Shown: piece after piece, positions 27,587 through 36,152 of the stretch
How positions within the stretch are numbered: position 1 is the stretch's first letter
Layout of the letters: the number at the start of each line of letters is the position of its first letter
NCBI GenBank assembly: GCA_002502785.1
Contig: DAQG01000124.1
Location: forward strand, 1-64,000
Direction of reading: 5' to 3'
Length of the DNA stretch: 64,000 bases
Source: Methanothrix harundinacea
GTDB taxonomy: Archaea > Halobacteriota > Methanosarcinia > Methanotrichales > Methanotrichaceae
Made by a program: the position numbers and the translations under genes
The notes under the pieces: model-generated
Seen by the model: only the letters and a program-made list of their open reading frames with translations
Database searches by the model: none
Told to the model about the DNA's origin: nothing

Positions 27587-29128
27587 TCAAAGGCCCCGTT
27601 CCGCGAGGATCCTGCCCACCTCGTCCTCCACGATCCTGCGAACCTCCTCATCATCGACTCTGCGACTGCCGCTCCGGTGGGGCTCGAAAATGCCAGAATC
27701 CCGGCTCGTCCTCTGGAAGATGTTCCGCTCGTTGAGGAAGAAGGGCTTCTCACCCCTCTCGATCCTGAGGAGGGACTCTTTCAGCCGCTCTTGTATACCA
27801 TCCTCCCCGTAGAAGTAATCCTCGATGGCCCTTCTCGTCAGGTCCGGCATCCCCTCCGCGACAAGGTTGCTCTCGGGATCGTTCATGTACTTTAGGGCCA
27901 TCCTGATAACTCTGTGAAGACGGTACTCGAGGTTTCCCTTCACCTCGCATCCCCTCTCCTCGCCGTAAGGGTTTCTGAGAAGAATCAGGATCTCGTCCAT
28001 GTGGTTTTCTCCCAGCTTCCTCCAGGGCTCAATCCTCTCTTCAGAAAGTCCGGTGTACATAGCAACCGCCCTCACGATCTCGTCGAGATCCATGAACCCT
28101 CTTGTGAAAACGTAAGCCCTCTCGGCCTTCCCCGGATCACACCCGAAGAGCCTCCCCTCTGAGAGGGCCTTTTTGACGAGGTTCTCTTCAGGGTCCTTTC
28201 GCCTCTTCTCCCGATGGTAGCATGGAACCAGGATGGGGGGTCGGTCCAGCCCCTCTACGAACTTCTCCCGCATCGCAAGGCTTGGCGGGTCCTCTCCGGG
28301 ATAGTGGCGACCAGCAACGAAAGGCCTCATGGCCTGGTGAATGTAATCGTCTATGGCGGAATAGTCCTGGCCGAACTTCTCGACCATGATCTGATTGTCG
28401 ATCATGATCACCCCGTCCACTCCCACACCGACTTTTTTGGTGATCAGATCGTACATGGAGATGGTGGCGCCCAGATCTCTCTTCGCCTCCTTCGCCCTTT
28501 GCTGAGGGTCCACCCCCTCTTCGGTGAGCACCCCCAGGACGAAGACGGGATAGGCGGGCCTCTCCCCTCGGATGTACCTGGTTATGGGGTTGACAAAACC
28601 GGTCCCGGTCCCACCGCCGAGAGAGACTATGAAGAGGATACCGTCACACATCTCCGATCCGCCGTTGTTGTCCTTTTGGCCTGCAAGAGTTGTGTAAGGT
28701 CGTATCTGATCCCAGGCTGCTCTGAGGATGGGGTTTTCCGACTCGTGCTCAGAGAGGGCGGTCCGTTTTACGTCCTCGTCGCTATCGAAGATCTCAAAGA
28801 CGGCCTTCAGAAACTCAGCCTGCCTCATAAACCCCTGCTTTTTGACATCGTATCCGTAACGGTCCACGATCAGCTTCGAGGTCTTTGATTCCGAGCCAAT
28901 GACGTCATGAGGTATGAAAAAGCCGGGATAGCATCCTCTATCCAGAGAACCGAAGAAGTTCTGATTGTCGGTCTCCTGGACGTCGGCCTCAAGCCATAAC
29001 CCCTTCACCCCCCCGAAAGAGACGTGATCGCCCAGGGACTTCTTCAGCAGGGTGACATCCTGGTTTTTGAGGAAACTCTCTACCAGATGTCCTCCACAAC
29101 CCCCGATTCCGACTATACACAGTTTCAT
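27587..29128 (-). CDS. divergent tubulin/FtsZ-like GTPase
   Basis: The start is the ATG at 29128 (GGGAGGG five bases before it, overlapping the upstream TGA), giving 513 residues. It begins with a Rossmann-like strand and Gly-rich loop (KLCIVGIGGCGGHLVE). It contains the tubulin/FtsZ signature GGGTGTG in SLGGGTGTGF (about 170-178). A strand-helix follows as in FtsZ (VFVLGVLTEEG, then A-x-x-A-x-x-x-L), then the VIMIDN strand, matching the VIVI.N region that contacts guanine. The rest, about 240 residues, has no counterpart that I recognise in FtsZ and ends in charged helices. It is not ordinary FtsZ, CetZ or TubZ by length or sequence. Its neighbours are membrane and exported proteins, so a filament acting on the envelope is a reasonable inference. 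Confidence 0.8.
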   Translation of the reverse strand: MKLCIVGIGGCGGHLVESFLKNQDVTLLKKSLGDHVSFGGVKGLWLEADVQETDNQNFFGSLDRGCYPGFFIPHDVIGSESKTSKLIVDRYGYDVKKQGFMRQAEFLKAVFEIFDSDEDVKRTALSEHESENPILRAAWDQIRPYTTLAGQKDNNGGSEMCDGILFIVSLGGGTGTGFVNPITRYIRGERPAYPVFVLGVLTEEGVDPQQRAKEAKRDLGATISMYDLITKKVGVGVDGVIMIDNQIMVEKFGQDYSAIDDYIHQAMRPFVAGRHYPGEDPPSLAMREKFVEGLDRPPILVPCYHREKRRKDPEENLVKKALSEGRLFGCDPGKAERAYVFTRGFMDLDEIVRAVAMYTGLSEERIEPWRKLGENHMDEILILLRNPYGEERGCEVKGNLEYRLHRVIRMALKYMNDPESNLVAEGMPDLTRRAIEDYFYGEDGIQERLKESLLRIERGEKPFFLNERNIFQRTSRDSGIFEPHRSGSRRVDDEEVRRIVEDEVGRILAERGL

Positions 29129-29814
29129 CTCATCCCTCCCAAGGCATCGGCATAAATCGGCCACAATAGCGCGAGCTGCGAGGCGAAGAGGGCCAGAAAG
29201 GCCACTATTCTCGAACCCAGCTCCACGTGGGGAAATATCGTTCCCTGCTGGACAGATAGAACGATGGAGATCGCAAGCAAAGGCACCGTTAGCATTATGG
29301 CGACTTTCTTGTTTCTCGACAGCTCATAATAGCCGTAAATCTCTCTTGGGATAAAGGCGGCCGCAACGAGCGTCAAGAGTAGCACAATTAGGCCGAAAGT
29401 CGCAAACCCCAGGGGGCCTGAAGAGATGGTTGGAACCTGGTAGTAGTTGTAATGTGGGAAGATCTCTGGCGTCAGGAAGTAGAAGTAGGCGAAGGCCGCG
29501 AAGAGGAGCATCCAGGCGGTAGCAGCCGCAGCGTTGAAGTTTGAGCCCTGCCGGGTGAACATCTCTTCTCGAAGTTCGTCCCCAGATATCTCGCCGCCGT
29601 TGGTGGTGGCTGCAACCCTCCGGTACGTCCTCTCCATGTTCAGCCTATGGAGCACGACGCCGAGGGCCAAAAGAAGAACGAAGAGCCCCAGGCCCAGAAG
29701 ACCGTTCGAAGAGACGCTGGCTAGAGCATTCGATAGCGCTCCGGGAAACAGACTCGACGATGATGATATATCGACAGCTTGGACGCTCGCCACCGTCTCG
29801 TTCAGGCTGCTCAT
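29125..29814 (-). CDS. five-span membrane protein of the tubulin-like operon
   Basis: A 229-residue protein with about five transmembrane helices (near 38-58, 94-113, 136-155, 171-188, 205-223) and a charged loop after the first (RLNMERTYRRVAATTNGGEISGDELREE cut short here to its sense: basic then acidic). No known family was recognised. Its TGA overlaps the start of the tubulin-like gene, and its own start overlaps the end of the exported protein gene upstream (both ATGA). The tight coupling suggests it could be the membrane anchor that links the cytoplasmic GTPase to the exported proteins. Confidence 0.75.
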   Translation of the reverse strand: MSSLNETVASVQAVDISSSSSLFPGALSNALASVSSNGLLGLGLFVLLLALGVVLHRLNMERTYRRVAATTNGGEISGDELREEMFTRQGSNFNAAAATAWMLLFAAFAYFYFLTPEIFPHYNYYQVPTISSGPLGFATFGLIVLLLTLVAAAFIPREIYGYYELSRNKKVAIMLTVPLLAISIVLSVQQGTIFPHVELGSRIVAFLALFASQLALLWPIYADALGGMR

Positions 29815-31253
29815 CTGTAAAGCCTCCTTTCAATCATGATCCCACCGACCAGCGCCGCCAGCAGAACGACGAGGATGTTCATCACCGTCACCCTCGAGTA
29901 TATCGGATACTCGACTATCCTCGGGTTGATCCCACCTCCAGATAAGATGTCTGTGGACTCTCTGGAGTTTTGGTCCGTCGCCGAGTACTTGAAGTAATAG
30001 GTAAAGCTTTGGTTGGCGTCGGAGACGTCGAAGGGTTGAATATCGAAGAGGACGTCCTGCGCCTCCTCAGAGGCGTTGATGACGATGGTATCCTGATACT
30101 TGTTGGGATGAGACGGGGTGCTGGTGTAAAGGTCTATTCTCAGGTTACTTATCTCCGGATTCTTCACCTTGAGGCTGAACCTGTAGTTCTGCCACCAGTA
30201 TCGGTTTTCGTCTGCGGGATCTTCATCAGGGTCCGAGACGAATATCTTGGGGCTCGGCAAAAGGCTGGGTCCGGAAAATATCCCCGTATTGTTGCCGTTG
30301 AGTCCGTCGCCGTAGGTGTAGAAGTAAGTGAAGTTCTTTCCTGCATCGCCCTCTCCAAAGAAGCCATACTCGCTGGCGGAGAAGGTGACATTACTCCCAG
30401 ATTTAACGTATTGGGTCTCGTTCTTGAGTTCCCTCGTCTGGTCGTCGAGGACGTGGAGGGTAACATTTACCATGTCCCCATCGGTGTCGACGAACCGGGC
30501 TTCGTATCGGATCGGATCGTTGTACCTGGCCCTGGCCGGGTCGACCCTGATGCTGCCCTTGTCAACTTCGGGAGGGCTGTTGATCAGGTTCAGCTCGAGT
30601 TCGCTGTAGTAATCATCCACCTGATAGGGCTTGCCGTACATGGTGTCTGTGTAATAGGTGCTGTGCATATCGTTGAACCATATGCGGAAGGTAGCGTTTC
30701 CCACCTCCTTCGAATCCGAGAAGGGGGTTATGCCAGACCAGTCCCTGTTGGTGGCGTTTTTCTTTTCGGAGTACTCGTTGGCGAGGATCACCCTTTGAGA
30801 TCCGACTCTGGTGAAGTTCTTCTCACCTGGGCCCTTCGCCTCAAGCCAGAGGTAAACGTCCGAACGGACCTCGATGGGGTTGTCGTTCTTCACCCAGGCG
30901 TAGATATCCAGCTTGTCGTTTCTGGTGATATCGGTCTTGCCTGAAGGGTACCAGATCAGGACCGTGGGTACGGTGTAGTCCTTGGGCGGGACAAAGGGTA
31001 TGTGGAGAATCTTCTTGAGGTATTCGAACTTGTCGGGATCTTCCTGTTTCCATTTCTCCAGGTTGCCGACCAGGTCATCCAGTTCGAGCTTGACTATCTT
31101 CTTGCCTCCACTGGTGCTGCTGGATTCTCCACCGCTGCTCCCACCGCTCGATGAAGGAGCCGATTTTGGCGGTGAGGGGCTCACCCCCTGGGACTGTGCC
31201 GCCAGGGGGAGGAGCAGAAGAATTATGATGAGACATGCTGCGAATCTCTTCAT
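29811..31253 (-). CDS. exported Ig-like-domain protein with C-terminal membrane anchor
   Basis: The 480 residues have a signal peptide (ending near SQG), a Gly/Ser-rich linker, and at least three beta-sandwich-like domains (about 100-430). A single C-terminal transmembrane helix (about 453-472) is followed by a short basic tail (ERRLYR). Many N-x-S/T sequons (NFT, NAT, NVT, NQS) fit an N-glycosylated archaeal surface protein. The third domain (opening SGPSLLPSP) resembles the repeated domains of the next upstream gene. Start overlaps nothing but lies two bases after that gene's stop, so both are in one operon. Confidence 0.8.
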   Translation of the reverse strand: MKRFAACLIIILLLLPLAAQSQGVSPSPPKSAPSSSGGSSGGESSSTSGGKKIVKLELDDLVGNLEKWKQEDPDKFEYLKKILHIPFVPPKDYTVPTVLIWYPSGKTDITRNDKLDIYAWVKNDNPIEVRSDVYLWLEAKGPGEKNFTRVGSQRVILANEYSEKKNATNRDWSGITPFSDSKEVGNATFRIWFNDMHSTYYTDTMYGKPYQVDDYYSELELNLINSPPEVDKGSIRVDPARARYNDPIRYEARFVDTDGDMVNVTLHVLDDQTRELKNETQYVKSGSNVTFSASEYGFFGEGDAGKNFTYFYTYGDGLNGNNTGIFSGPSLLPSPKIFVSDPDEDPADENRYWWQNYRFSLKVKNPEISNLRIDLYTSTPSHPNKYQDTIVINASEEAQDVLFDIQPFDVSDANQSFTYYFKYSATDQNSRESTDILSGGGINPRIVEYPIYSRVTVMNILVVLLAALVGGIMIERRLYR

Positions 31254-31254
31254 A

Positions 31255-33249
31255 TTAACTCCCCACCGGCGTGAAGTCTACCTCCAGACGATACGGGTAC
31301 CCCACCCACTCAAGCCTCTTCCACTCGGCGGCCTCTGAGGCGTATACCTTGGGATCTTTTGCGAGGGTCCAGACGGTCCGGTCCATGGTGTAGACCAGAT
31401 CGACTGAGAGGCTGCTCAGGGATGAACGCACCTCCACGCCGTAAGTGTAGACGTAATCGCCGCGCGCCTTGTCGTAAGTCACGTTCCATGTCTTGTTTCT
31501 GAAGTTGGCCAAAATCTCCGGGCCACTGAATCCGTCCTCGCCGTCCAGGAACCTGCTATCAGAGAGGAACCTGAACTTCGACTCGCCCAAGAAGGGATCG
31601 GCGAAGGGCAGCTGGTCTACTGTGAAGTTAAGAGATCTCTCGGTGAAATTGTAGCTCAGAGGTTTACCGGCCTCGATCCATGTCTTGTGGACGGGATCGT
31701 AAACTTCCAGCTTCACCACCATGGGTTCGGTGCTCTCGACAGAATCTATCTCCACCGAATAGACGTAAGGCGTTCGGACCAAGCTCTCCGCCGGTGAGTG
31801 GAAGCTCGCATCCCAGGCTCCAAGAGACACGTTGTTGGGCGAAACGCTGCCGAGGATCGACTCCTTGACGAGGTTCGGCCCCTGGTAAATTGTGGGGGGT
31901 GAAGCCACGCGTATGAACCTGTAGCTAACGTTGCCGGCGACGTCACCGTCAAAGGATACGTCCCTCCAGCTGATCCGAGGGTCGCCGTTGTAGGTGGCGA
32001 TCCCTTGAGACCTCCAGATGGAGGTGCCCGGCTCGCTCGTCTGAAGTTCGATGTCACAGACCGGAAGGGCCGTGTTGACGTCCACAGAATAAGTATATCT
32101 AGCAACGGTGCTGCCCCTGTTTGGAGTGGCGGAGGCGTTCTCATACTTTATCAGGACGATCTCAGGTCCCAGGTATACCTTCCCCTCATCCTCGCGACTG
32201 GTGCCGAGAGGGCTCTCAGAGTCGGGGTAGTAGAAGCTGAAATAATACGATGAGGTTCCCTCTGAACCGATCGTCTCGCTCGGCATGACGCCGGACCATT
32301 CCATCCTCTGCCAGCGGGTGGCGTTGCCGTACCTATTCTTCTCGACGAGCTTGAACTGGTTTTGATCTATGTCCCAGATGTTCAGACCGACGTCCAGGTT
32401 CTTTGAGCCCTTAAAGTCGAGAGCGTAAGCGAAGGGCGTGCCCGAAAATCCGTCCGCAGGGTCGACACTGGCGTTCCTGTATTCGTAGTCCACAGGCCAG
32501 AAGGGCCCTTCGAAGGCCTCGGTCTCTTTTCGTCCCACGAACCTGTAGTGGGCCTTGATGAAGTCGAAGTCGAGGGAAACGTTATCCCACCTCAAAGTCT
32601 GCCAATTGCCGATGTTGGTGTAGTTAAGGCTCCCGCAGTCCTTCCAGGGGCCGATCACCTCTGGCGCTGTCTGGAGGGTAACCACATCCACCGCGCTCGA
32701 GAATATGTCGATCCGATAGTTGTAAAGGGTCTCGTTGGTGCCCATCTTCGGGAAGACCTCGGCGTTCTTGTAGACGGTGATCATCTTGATCAGGGCGGGC
32801 TCGCCGTCATAGCCCTCAATGGTCACCGGATCTCCAACGAGGGGCGTGATCAACACCCTGTACCAGCCCTTCTCCCAGCTGCTGGTCTCGTTCTCGTCAG
32901 AGGCCCATTTTCCGAATGCACCACGACTCATCTCCGGCGATCTGAAGTTGACGTCAAACTTGATATCTTGAGACGAGTGGGCTGTGAGGCTGACGTCTGA
33001 TGTATACTTTTTTGAGGCGGTGTAATCAGTGTAGTCGGGTCCGACTTCCATCTCCACCACGTAACGCATGGGGCACATCATCGCATTTGTCAGGTGAACG
33101 TTATAGACGATAGGCTGGTTGACGTTGAAGGGCATCTTTGAGGTTCCGACCTGCTGGAAGCTCATCGAAGCTTCCGATTGACCAGAAGCTGGAATCAGAA
33201 CTAGTGTGACCACGACAAAAACGAGTAATGCGCATTTTGGAGATCTCAA
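31255..33249 (-). CDS. large secreted protein of tandem Ig-like domains
   Basis: First gene of the five-gene operon. The start is a TTG at 33249, supported by GGAGGG about nine bases before it. The 664 residues begin with a signal peptide (hydrophobic 7-21, then SGQSE) and carry four to five domains of about 100 residues. Each opens with a GP-containing linker (EGPFWPVDY, LGPEIVLIKY, QGPNLVKESI, SGPEILANF) followed by a strand with Y-x-Y-x-V-(D/E). No membrane anchor is seen at the C-terminus. Rich in N-glycosylation sequons. Similar domains occur in the membrane-anchored product of the next gene, so the two may assemble outside the cell. Confidence 0.8.
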   Translation of the reverse strand: MRSPKCALLVFVVVTLVLIPASGQSEASMSFQQVGTSKMPFNVNQPIVYNVHLTNAMMCPMRYVVEMEVGPDYTDYTASKKYTSDVSLTAHSSQDIKFDVNFRSPEMSRGAFGKWASDENETSSWEKGWYRVLITPLVGDPVTIEGYDGEPALIKMITVYKNAEVFPKMGTNETLYNYRIDIFSSAVDVVTLQTAPEVIGPWKDCGSLNYTNIGNWQTLRWDNVSLDFDFIKAHYRFVGRKETEAFEGPFWPVDYEYRNASVDPADGFSGTPFAYALDFKGSKNLDVGLNIWDIDQNQFKLVEKNRYGNATRWQRMEWSGVMPSETIGSEGTSSYYFSFYYPDSESPLGTSREDEGKVYLGPEIVLIKYENASATPNRGSTVARYTYSVDVNTALPVCDIELQTSEPGTSIWRSQGIATYNGDPRISWRDVSFDGDVAGNVSYRFIRVASPPTIYQGPNLVKESILGSVSPNNVSLGAWDASFHSPAESLVRTPYVYSVEIDSVESTEPMVVKLEVYDPVHKTWIEAGKPLSYNFTERSLNFTVDQLPFADPFLGESKFRFLSDSRFLDGEDGFSGPEILANFRNKTWNVTYDKARGDYVYTYGVEVRSSLSSLSVDLVYTMDRTVWTLAKDPKVYASEAAEWKRLEWVGYPYRLEVDFTPVGS

Positions 33250-33381
33250 GCTTTCACGACCCTCCTGATTTCTGAGATTATTTCTGAAATTACCTTGGAG
33301 GCTATAAGAAATGTCTCTATTAAATGTTAACGGATGAACTGATGGGCAGCTGCCACCAAAAGAAAAATGTTGAGGCGAGAT

Positions 33382-34521
33382 TCACGCGTCGATCGCCTTG
33401 CTCGCTGCCTCGACTCCGGCACCCAAGCGGGATATAACGCCTTCCTTCTCAAGGACCAGCTCCAGGGTCTGGATGGTCCTCAGGACGTCAGCCTCGGTGC
33501 AGGCGCCCATGGTTCCGATTCTGAATATCTTGCCCTTGAGGCTTGATTGTCCGCCGGAGACGACGACGCCGCGTTTTCGCATTCCTCCGCGAAGCTGGCC
33601 ATCGGTGATGCCGGTTGACATCTTCATGGCGGTGACGGTGTTGGAGTAGGTGGAGTGCTCGTTCACCTGGGGGAATAGCTCGATCTCAAGAGCTGATGCC
33701 GCCTCTCTTACGCCTTCCGCAAGCCTTGCCATCCGCGCCCGCCTCTCAGGAAAACCTTCTTCAGCGGCCATGTGGAGCGCCTCCTGGAGGGCGTAGAAGA
33801 GGGAGACTGCTGGTGTGTAAGGCGTCTGATTCTTTTTCGACTTATCGAGGTGGGCCTTGAGGTCGGTGTAGTAGCCGCCCTTACCGTCTTCCAGCATCTC
33901 TTCGGCCCTCTTGCTCACGGTCACCATGGCGAGGCCTGGAGGGACTGCAAGACACTTCTGAGATCCGGTAATGGCGATGTCGATGCCCCACTCGTCGGTG
34001 AGAAACTCGTTTCCGCCGACGGAGGATATGCCGTCCACGATGAATATGGCATCGTGCTTTCGAGCAAGCTTTCCGACTTCCTTGGCAGGGTTGACGATCC
34101 CGACGGAGGTTTCGTTGTGGACCATGGCGATGGCTTTTGCGCCCTCTTCAAGAGCCGCCTCTATCCTGTCCAGGTCGAAGGGCGTGCCCCAGACGAAGTC
34201 CAGGGGGACGGCCATACCATACCGGTCGCCGAGCTCCGTGAACCTTTCGCCGAACTTGCCGTTGGTCACGGTGACGATCTTGTCCTCTTTTCCGATGATG
34301 CCGCCCACGGCCGCCTCCATGCCGGCGGTTCCGCTGCCGCTCAGGACCACGGCGTCGTTCTTCGTATCGAATAGTTCCTTGAGACGCGCCCTGCAGTCTT
34401 CGTAGATCGTCTCGAAGTCAGCGCTCCGGTGGCTGACCATCGGCTTTGACATGGCCCGGAGCACCCTCTGGGGCACCTTGACCGGCCCTGGAATCATGAG
34501 CAGTGTGTCCTCGATATCCAA
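33382..34521 (-). CDS. class V aminotransferase, alanine-glyoxylate type
   Basis: PLP enzyme of 379 residues from the serine-pyruvate/alanine-glyoxylate aminotransferase group. It starts LLMIPGPVKVP and has the SGSGTAGMEA cofactor loop, the aspartate in FIVDGISSVGG, and the Schiff-base lysine in TGSQKCLAVPPG (K189). Archaeal members include phosphoserine- or alanine-type transaminases; the true substrate cannot be chosen from sequence. It is separated from the rnhB gene by 33 bases on the same strand. Confidence 0.92.
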   Translation of the reverse strand: MDIEDTLLMIPGPVKVPQRVLRAMSKPMVSHRSADFETIYEDCRARLKELFDTKNDAVVLSGSGTAGMEAAVGGIIGKEDKIVTVTNGKFGERFTELGDRYGMAVPLDFVWGTPFDLDRIEAALEEGAKAIAMVHNETSVGIVNPAKEVGKLARKHDAIFIVDGISSVGGNEFLTDEWGIDIAITGSQKCLAVPPGLAMVTVSKRAEEMLEDGKGGYYTDLKAHLDKSKKNQTPYTPAVSLFYALQEALHMAAEEGFPERRARMARLAEGVREAASALEIELFPQVNEHSTYSNTVTAMKMSTGITDGQLRGGMRKRGVVVSGGQSSLKGKIFRIGTMGACTEADVLRTIQTLELVLEKEGVISRLGAGVEAASKAIDA

Positions 34522-34554
34522 ATCAGATCCCTCGCAAGTTACACCACGGGAAGT

Positions 34555-35187
34555 CTATATAAATCTAGCTTTTATCCGTTCTGCGGTCTTCCAGCTGCGT
34601 CTCGCAAAGGGTGGAAGGTCGCCGTGCTCTTTCACCCAATTTTCGAGGAACCGGATGGTGGCGGGATCTGAGGGGTAACCGCTCCCGATATCGAGACCAA
34701 GAGTTCTCTCAAGCTCCCTTACCGACCTGTCCCTGCTCACCTTGGCGAGGATCGAGGCCGCGGCCACAACAGAGTGGTTTTTGTCGGCCCTGTGCTCGGC
34801 GATGACCTCCATACCGGTCCCGCTTCCCTCTTTAACCCTCCGAGCGAACCGTTCCGGGTTGACGTCGGCGGCGTCCAGGATAGCCCTGTCTGCCGAGAGC
34901 TTCTCCACCACCTTCGAGAAGCTTTTGACCATGATCTCGTTCATCGTCATAATCTGGCGAAGCTCGTCTATCACCTCCGGCCGAACTTCCAGGACGTATC
35001 TGTCTCGAGCGATCGTCTCGATCTTGGCGGCGAGATACTCCCGTCTCTGGGGTGTGAGGAGCTTAGAGTCCTTGACGCCCAGGGCCGCCAGGTCGAAGAG
35101 CCGGTCCTCGTCGATGACCACGCCGGCCACGAACATCGAGCCGATTACGGGCCCCTTTCCAGCCTCGTCAGCGCCCAAAAGTCGCAT
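34555..35187 (-). CDS. rnhB: ribonuclease HII
   Basis: Endonuclease that cuts the RNA strand of RNA-DNA hybrids and at single ribonucleotides in DNA. The ATG at 35187 gives the family N-terminus MRLLGADEAGKGPVIG with the first catalytic Asp and Glu; longer readings add a non-family stretch. Further landmarks are DSKLLTPQRRE, AILDAADVN (catalytic Asp), VAAASILAKVSRD and the C-terminal GSGYPSDPAT. About 210 residues, typical for archaea. Confidence 0.96.
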   Translation of the reverse strand: MRLLGADEAGKGPVIGSMFVAGVVIDEDRLFDLAALGVKDSKLLTPQRREYLAAKIETIARDRYVLEVRPEVIDELRQIMTMNEIMVKSFSKVVEKLSADRAILDAADVNPERFARRVKEGSGTGMEVIAEHRADKNHSVVAAASILAKVSRDRSVRELERTLGLDIGSGYPSDPATIRFLENWVKEHGDLPPFARRSWKTAERIKARFI

Positions 35188-35287
35188 TGCCGAGTTTGTT
35201 GGGGCTGGGAGTATTTGAATCGATCGAAAACCATGCAACGAATATGATGATTGTATAAAAATTTAATAACAAATATTGAAGAAAGAA

Positions 35288-35307
35288 AGAGCGCCCATCG
35301 GCGCTCT
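35288..35307 (-). terminator. intrinsic-type terminator
   Basis: AGAGCGC and GCGCTCT pair over 7 bp at the very end of the 268-residue secreted-protein gene, overlapping its stop codon. On the minus strand a run rich in T (CTTTCTTTCTTC) follows. Confidence 0.65.
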
Positions 35308-36112
35308 AATTGCTCATACGTATGGCGTTGGGCGTTAAGTAACCAAAGTTCCGCGGATACGCCGTGGGGCTCGATACGTCAAAGTATACCACGTCGGGTC
35401 CGTCGTAAATCGGCGGGCTGGGCCAGGTGCTGATCAAAGCGCCTGGTTCGGTGTAGAGGTTTCCGTTGGCGTTGATGAACCTGACCACCCCTCTCGCCCC
35501 CGGCAACCACAGGTTGAAGCTGGGGCCGGAATGCAGGACGGAACAAGCTGCACCGTTATCCGGATCGAAGTCGAGAACCCTCGTGCCCGGCAAGTCTACA
35601 GTTGAGTTCAGCCTGACGTCTCCCGTCCCGATCGTCCCGAGCGGAGTTACGGTTTTGATGTAAACCGGATCGTTCAGATCGTACTGCCCAAAAATTGTGC
35701 CCTCGTCCACGAAGACTATCCGCGGAAGGGTGGGCGGAAATGCCGTCAGCTTCTGTCCGAGATCGACATCCCCCGGAACCACTTTAGATCCGGCAGCAAA
35801 AGGTCCAAAGGCTGCAGGCGTGAGCCTTATGTCGTTGGGCCGGATGCTAGTGATCTCCGTCACAACGACATCACCGACGTGCAGATACATGACGTCATCC
35901 TGATCAAATAAATTCACGTTCGGCCCCACGTCCCAGTACCCCATCTGCACCGGAGTTTGCGTCATCGTGCCGGCAGAAGCGAAGTCCTCGACGATCTTTC
36001 CATCCTCCGGACTCGAGTTGGTTATCCTGTACCCGAACTGGCCAAAGGCCCCTCCGATACAGAGCATAAGGATCAAGGTCAAAAGGGCGCAAGCCCTCAT
36101 AGACGTTTTCAT
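35306..36112 (-). CDS. secreted repeat protein, first of three tandem paralogues
   Basis: The 268-residue product has a signal peptide (to about GAFG at 24). It then repeats a unit with an aspartate-rich turn (DQDDVMYLHV), a strand ending in N-D-I-R-L-T, a G-x-x-(A/P)-G-S-K-V turn and a D-x-D-x-G block (VPGDVDLGQKL). Three such units are visible. The aspartate spacing recalls calcium-binding loops, but no exact EF-hand or dockerin pattern fits. It is the last of three adjacent paralogues on the minus strand and ends at a terminator. Confidence 0.78.
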   Translation of the reverse strand: MKTSMRACALLTLILMLCIGGAFGQFGYRITNSSPEDGKIVEDFASAGTMTQTPVQMGYWDVGPNVNLFDQDDVMYLHVGDVVVTEITSIRPNDIRLTPAAFGPFAAGSKVVPGDVDLGQKLTAFPPTLPRIVFVDEGTIFGQYDLNDPVYIKTVTPLGTIGTGDVRLNSTVDLPGTRVLDFDPDNGAACSVLHSGPSFNLWLPGARGVVRFINANGNLYTEPGALISTWPSPPIYDGPDVVYFDVSSPTAYPRNFGYLTPNAIRMSN

Positions 36113-36152
36113 GTTATCCTCCAGAGATATCCTAAGACCTTTAAACTGCTAA

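Noticed and set aside
29970..30944. 324-codon plus-strand frame opposite the membrane-anchored exported protein
   Set aside because: Valine-rich antisense pattern without signal or domain; the minus strand has a signal peptide, domains and operon overlaps.
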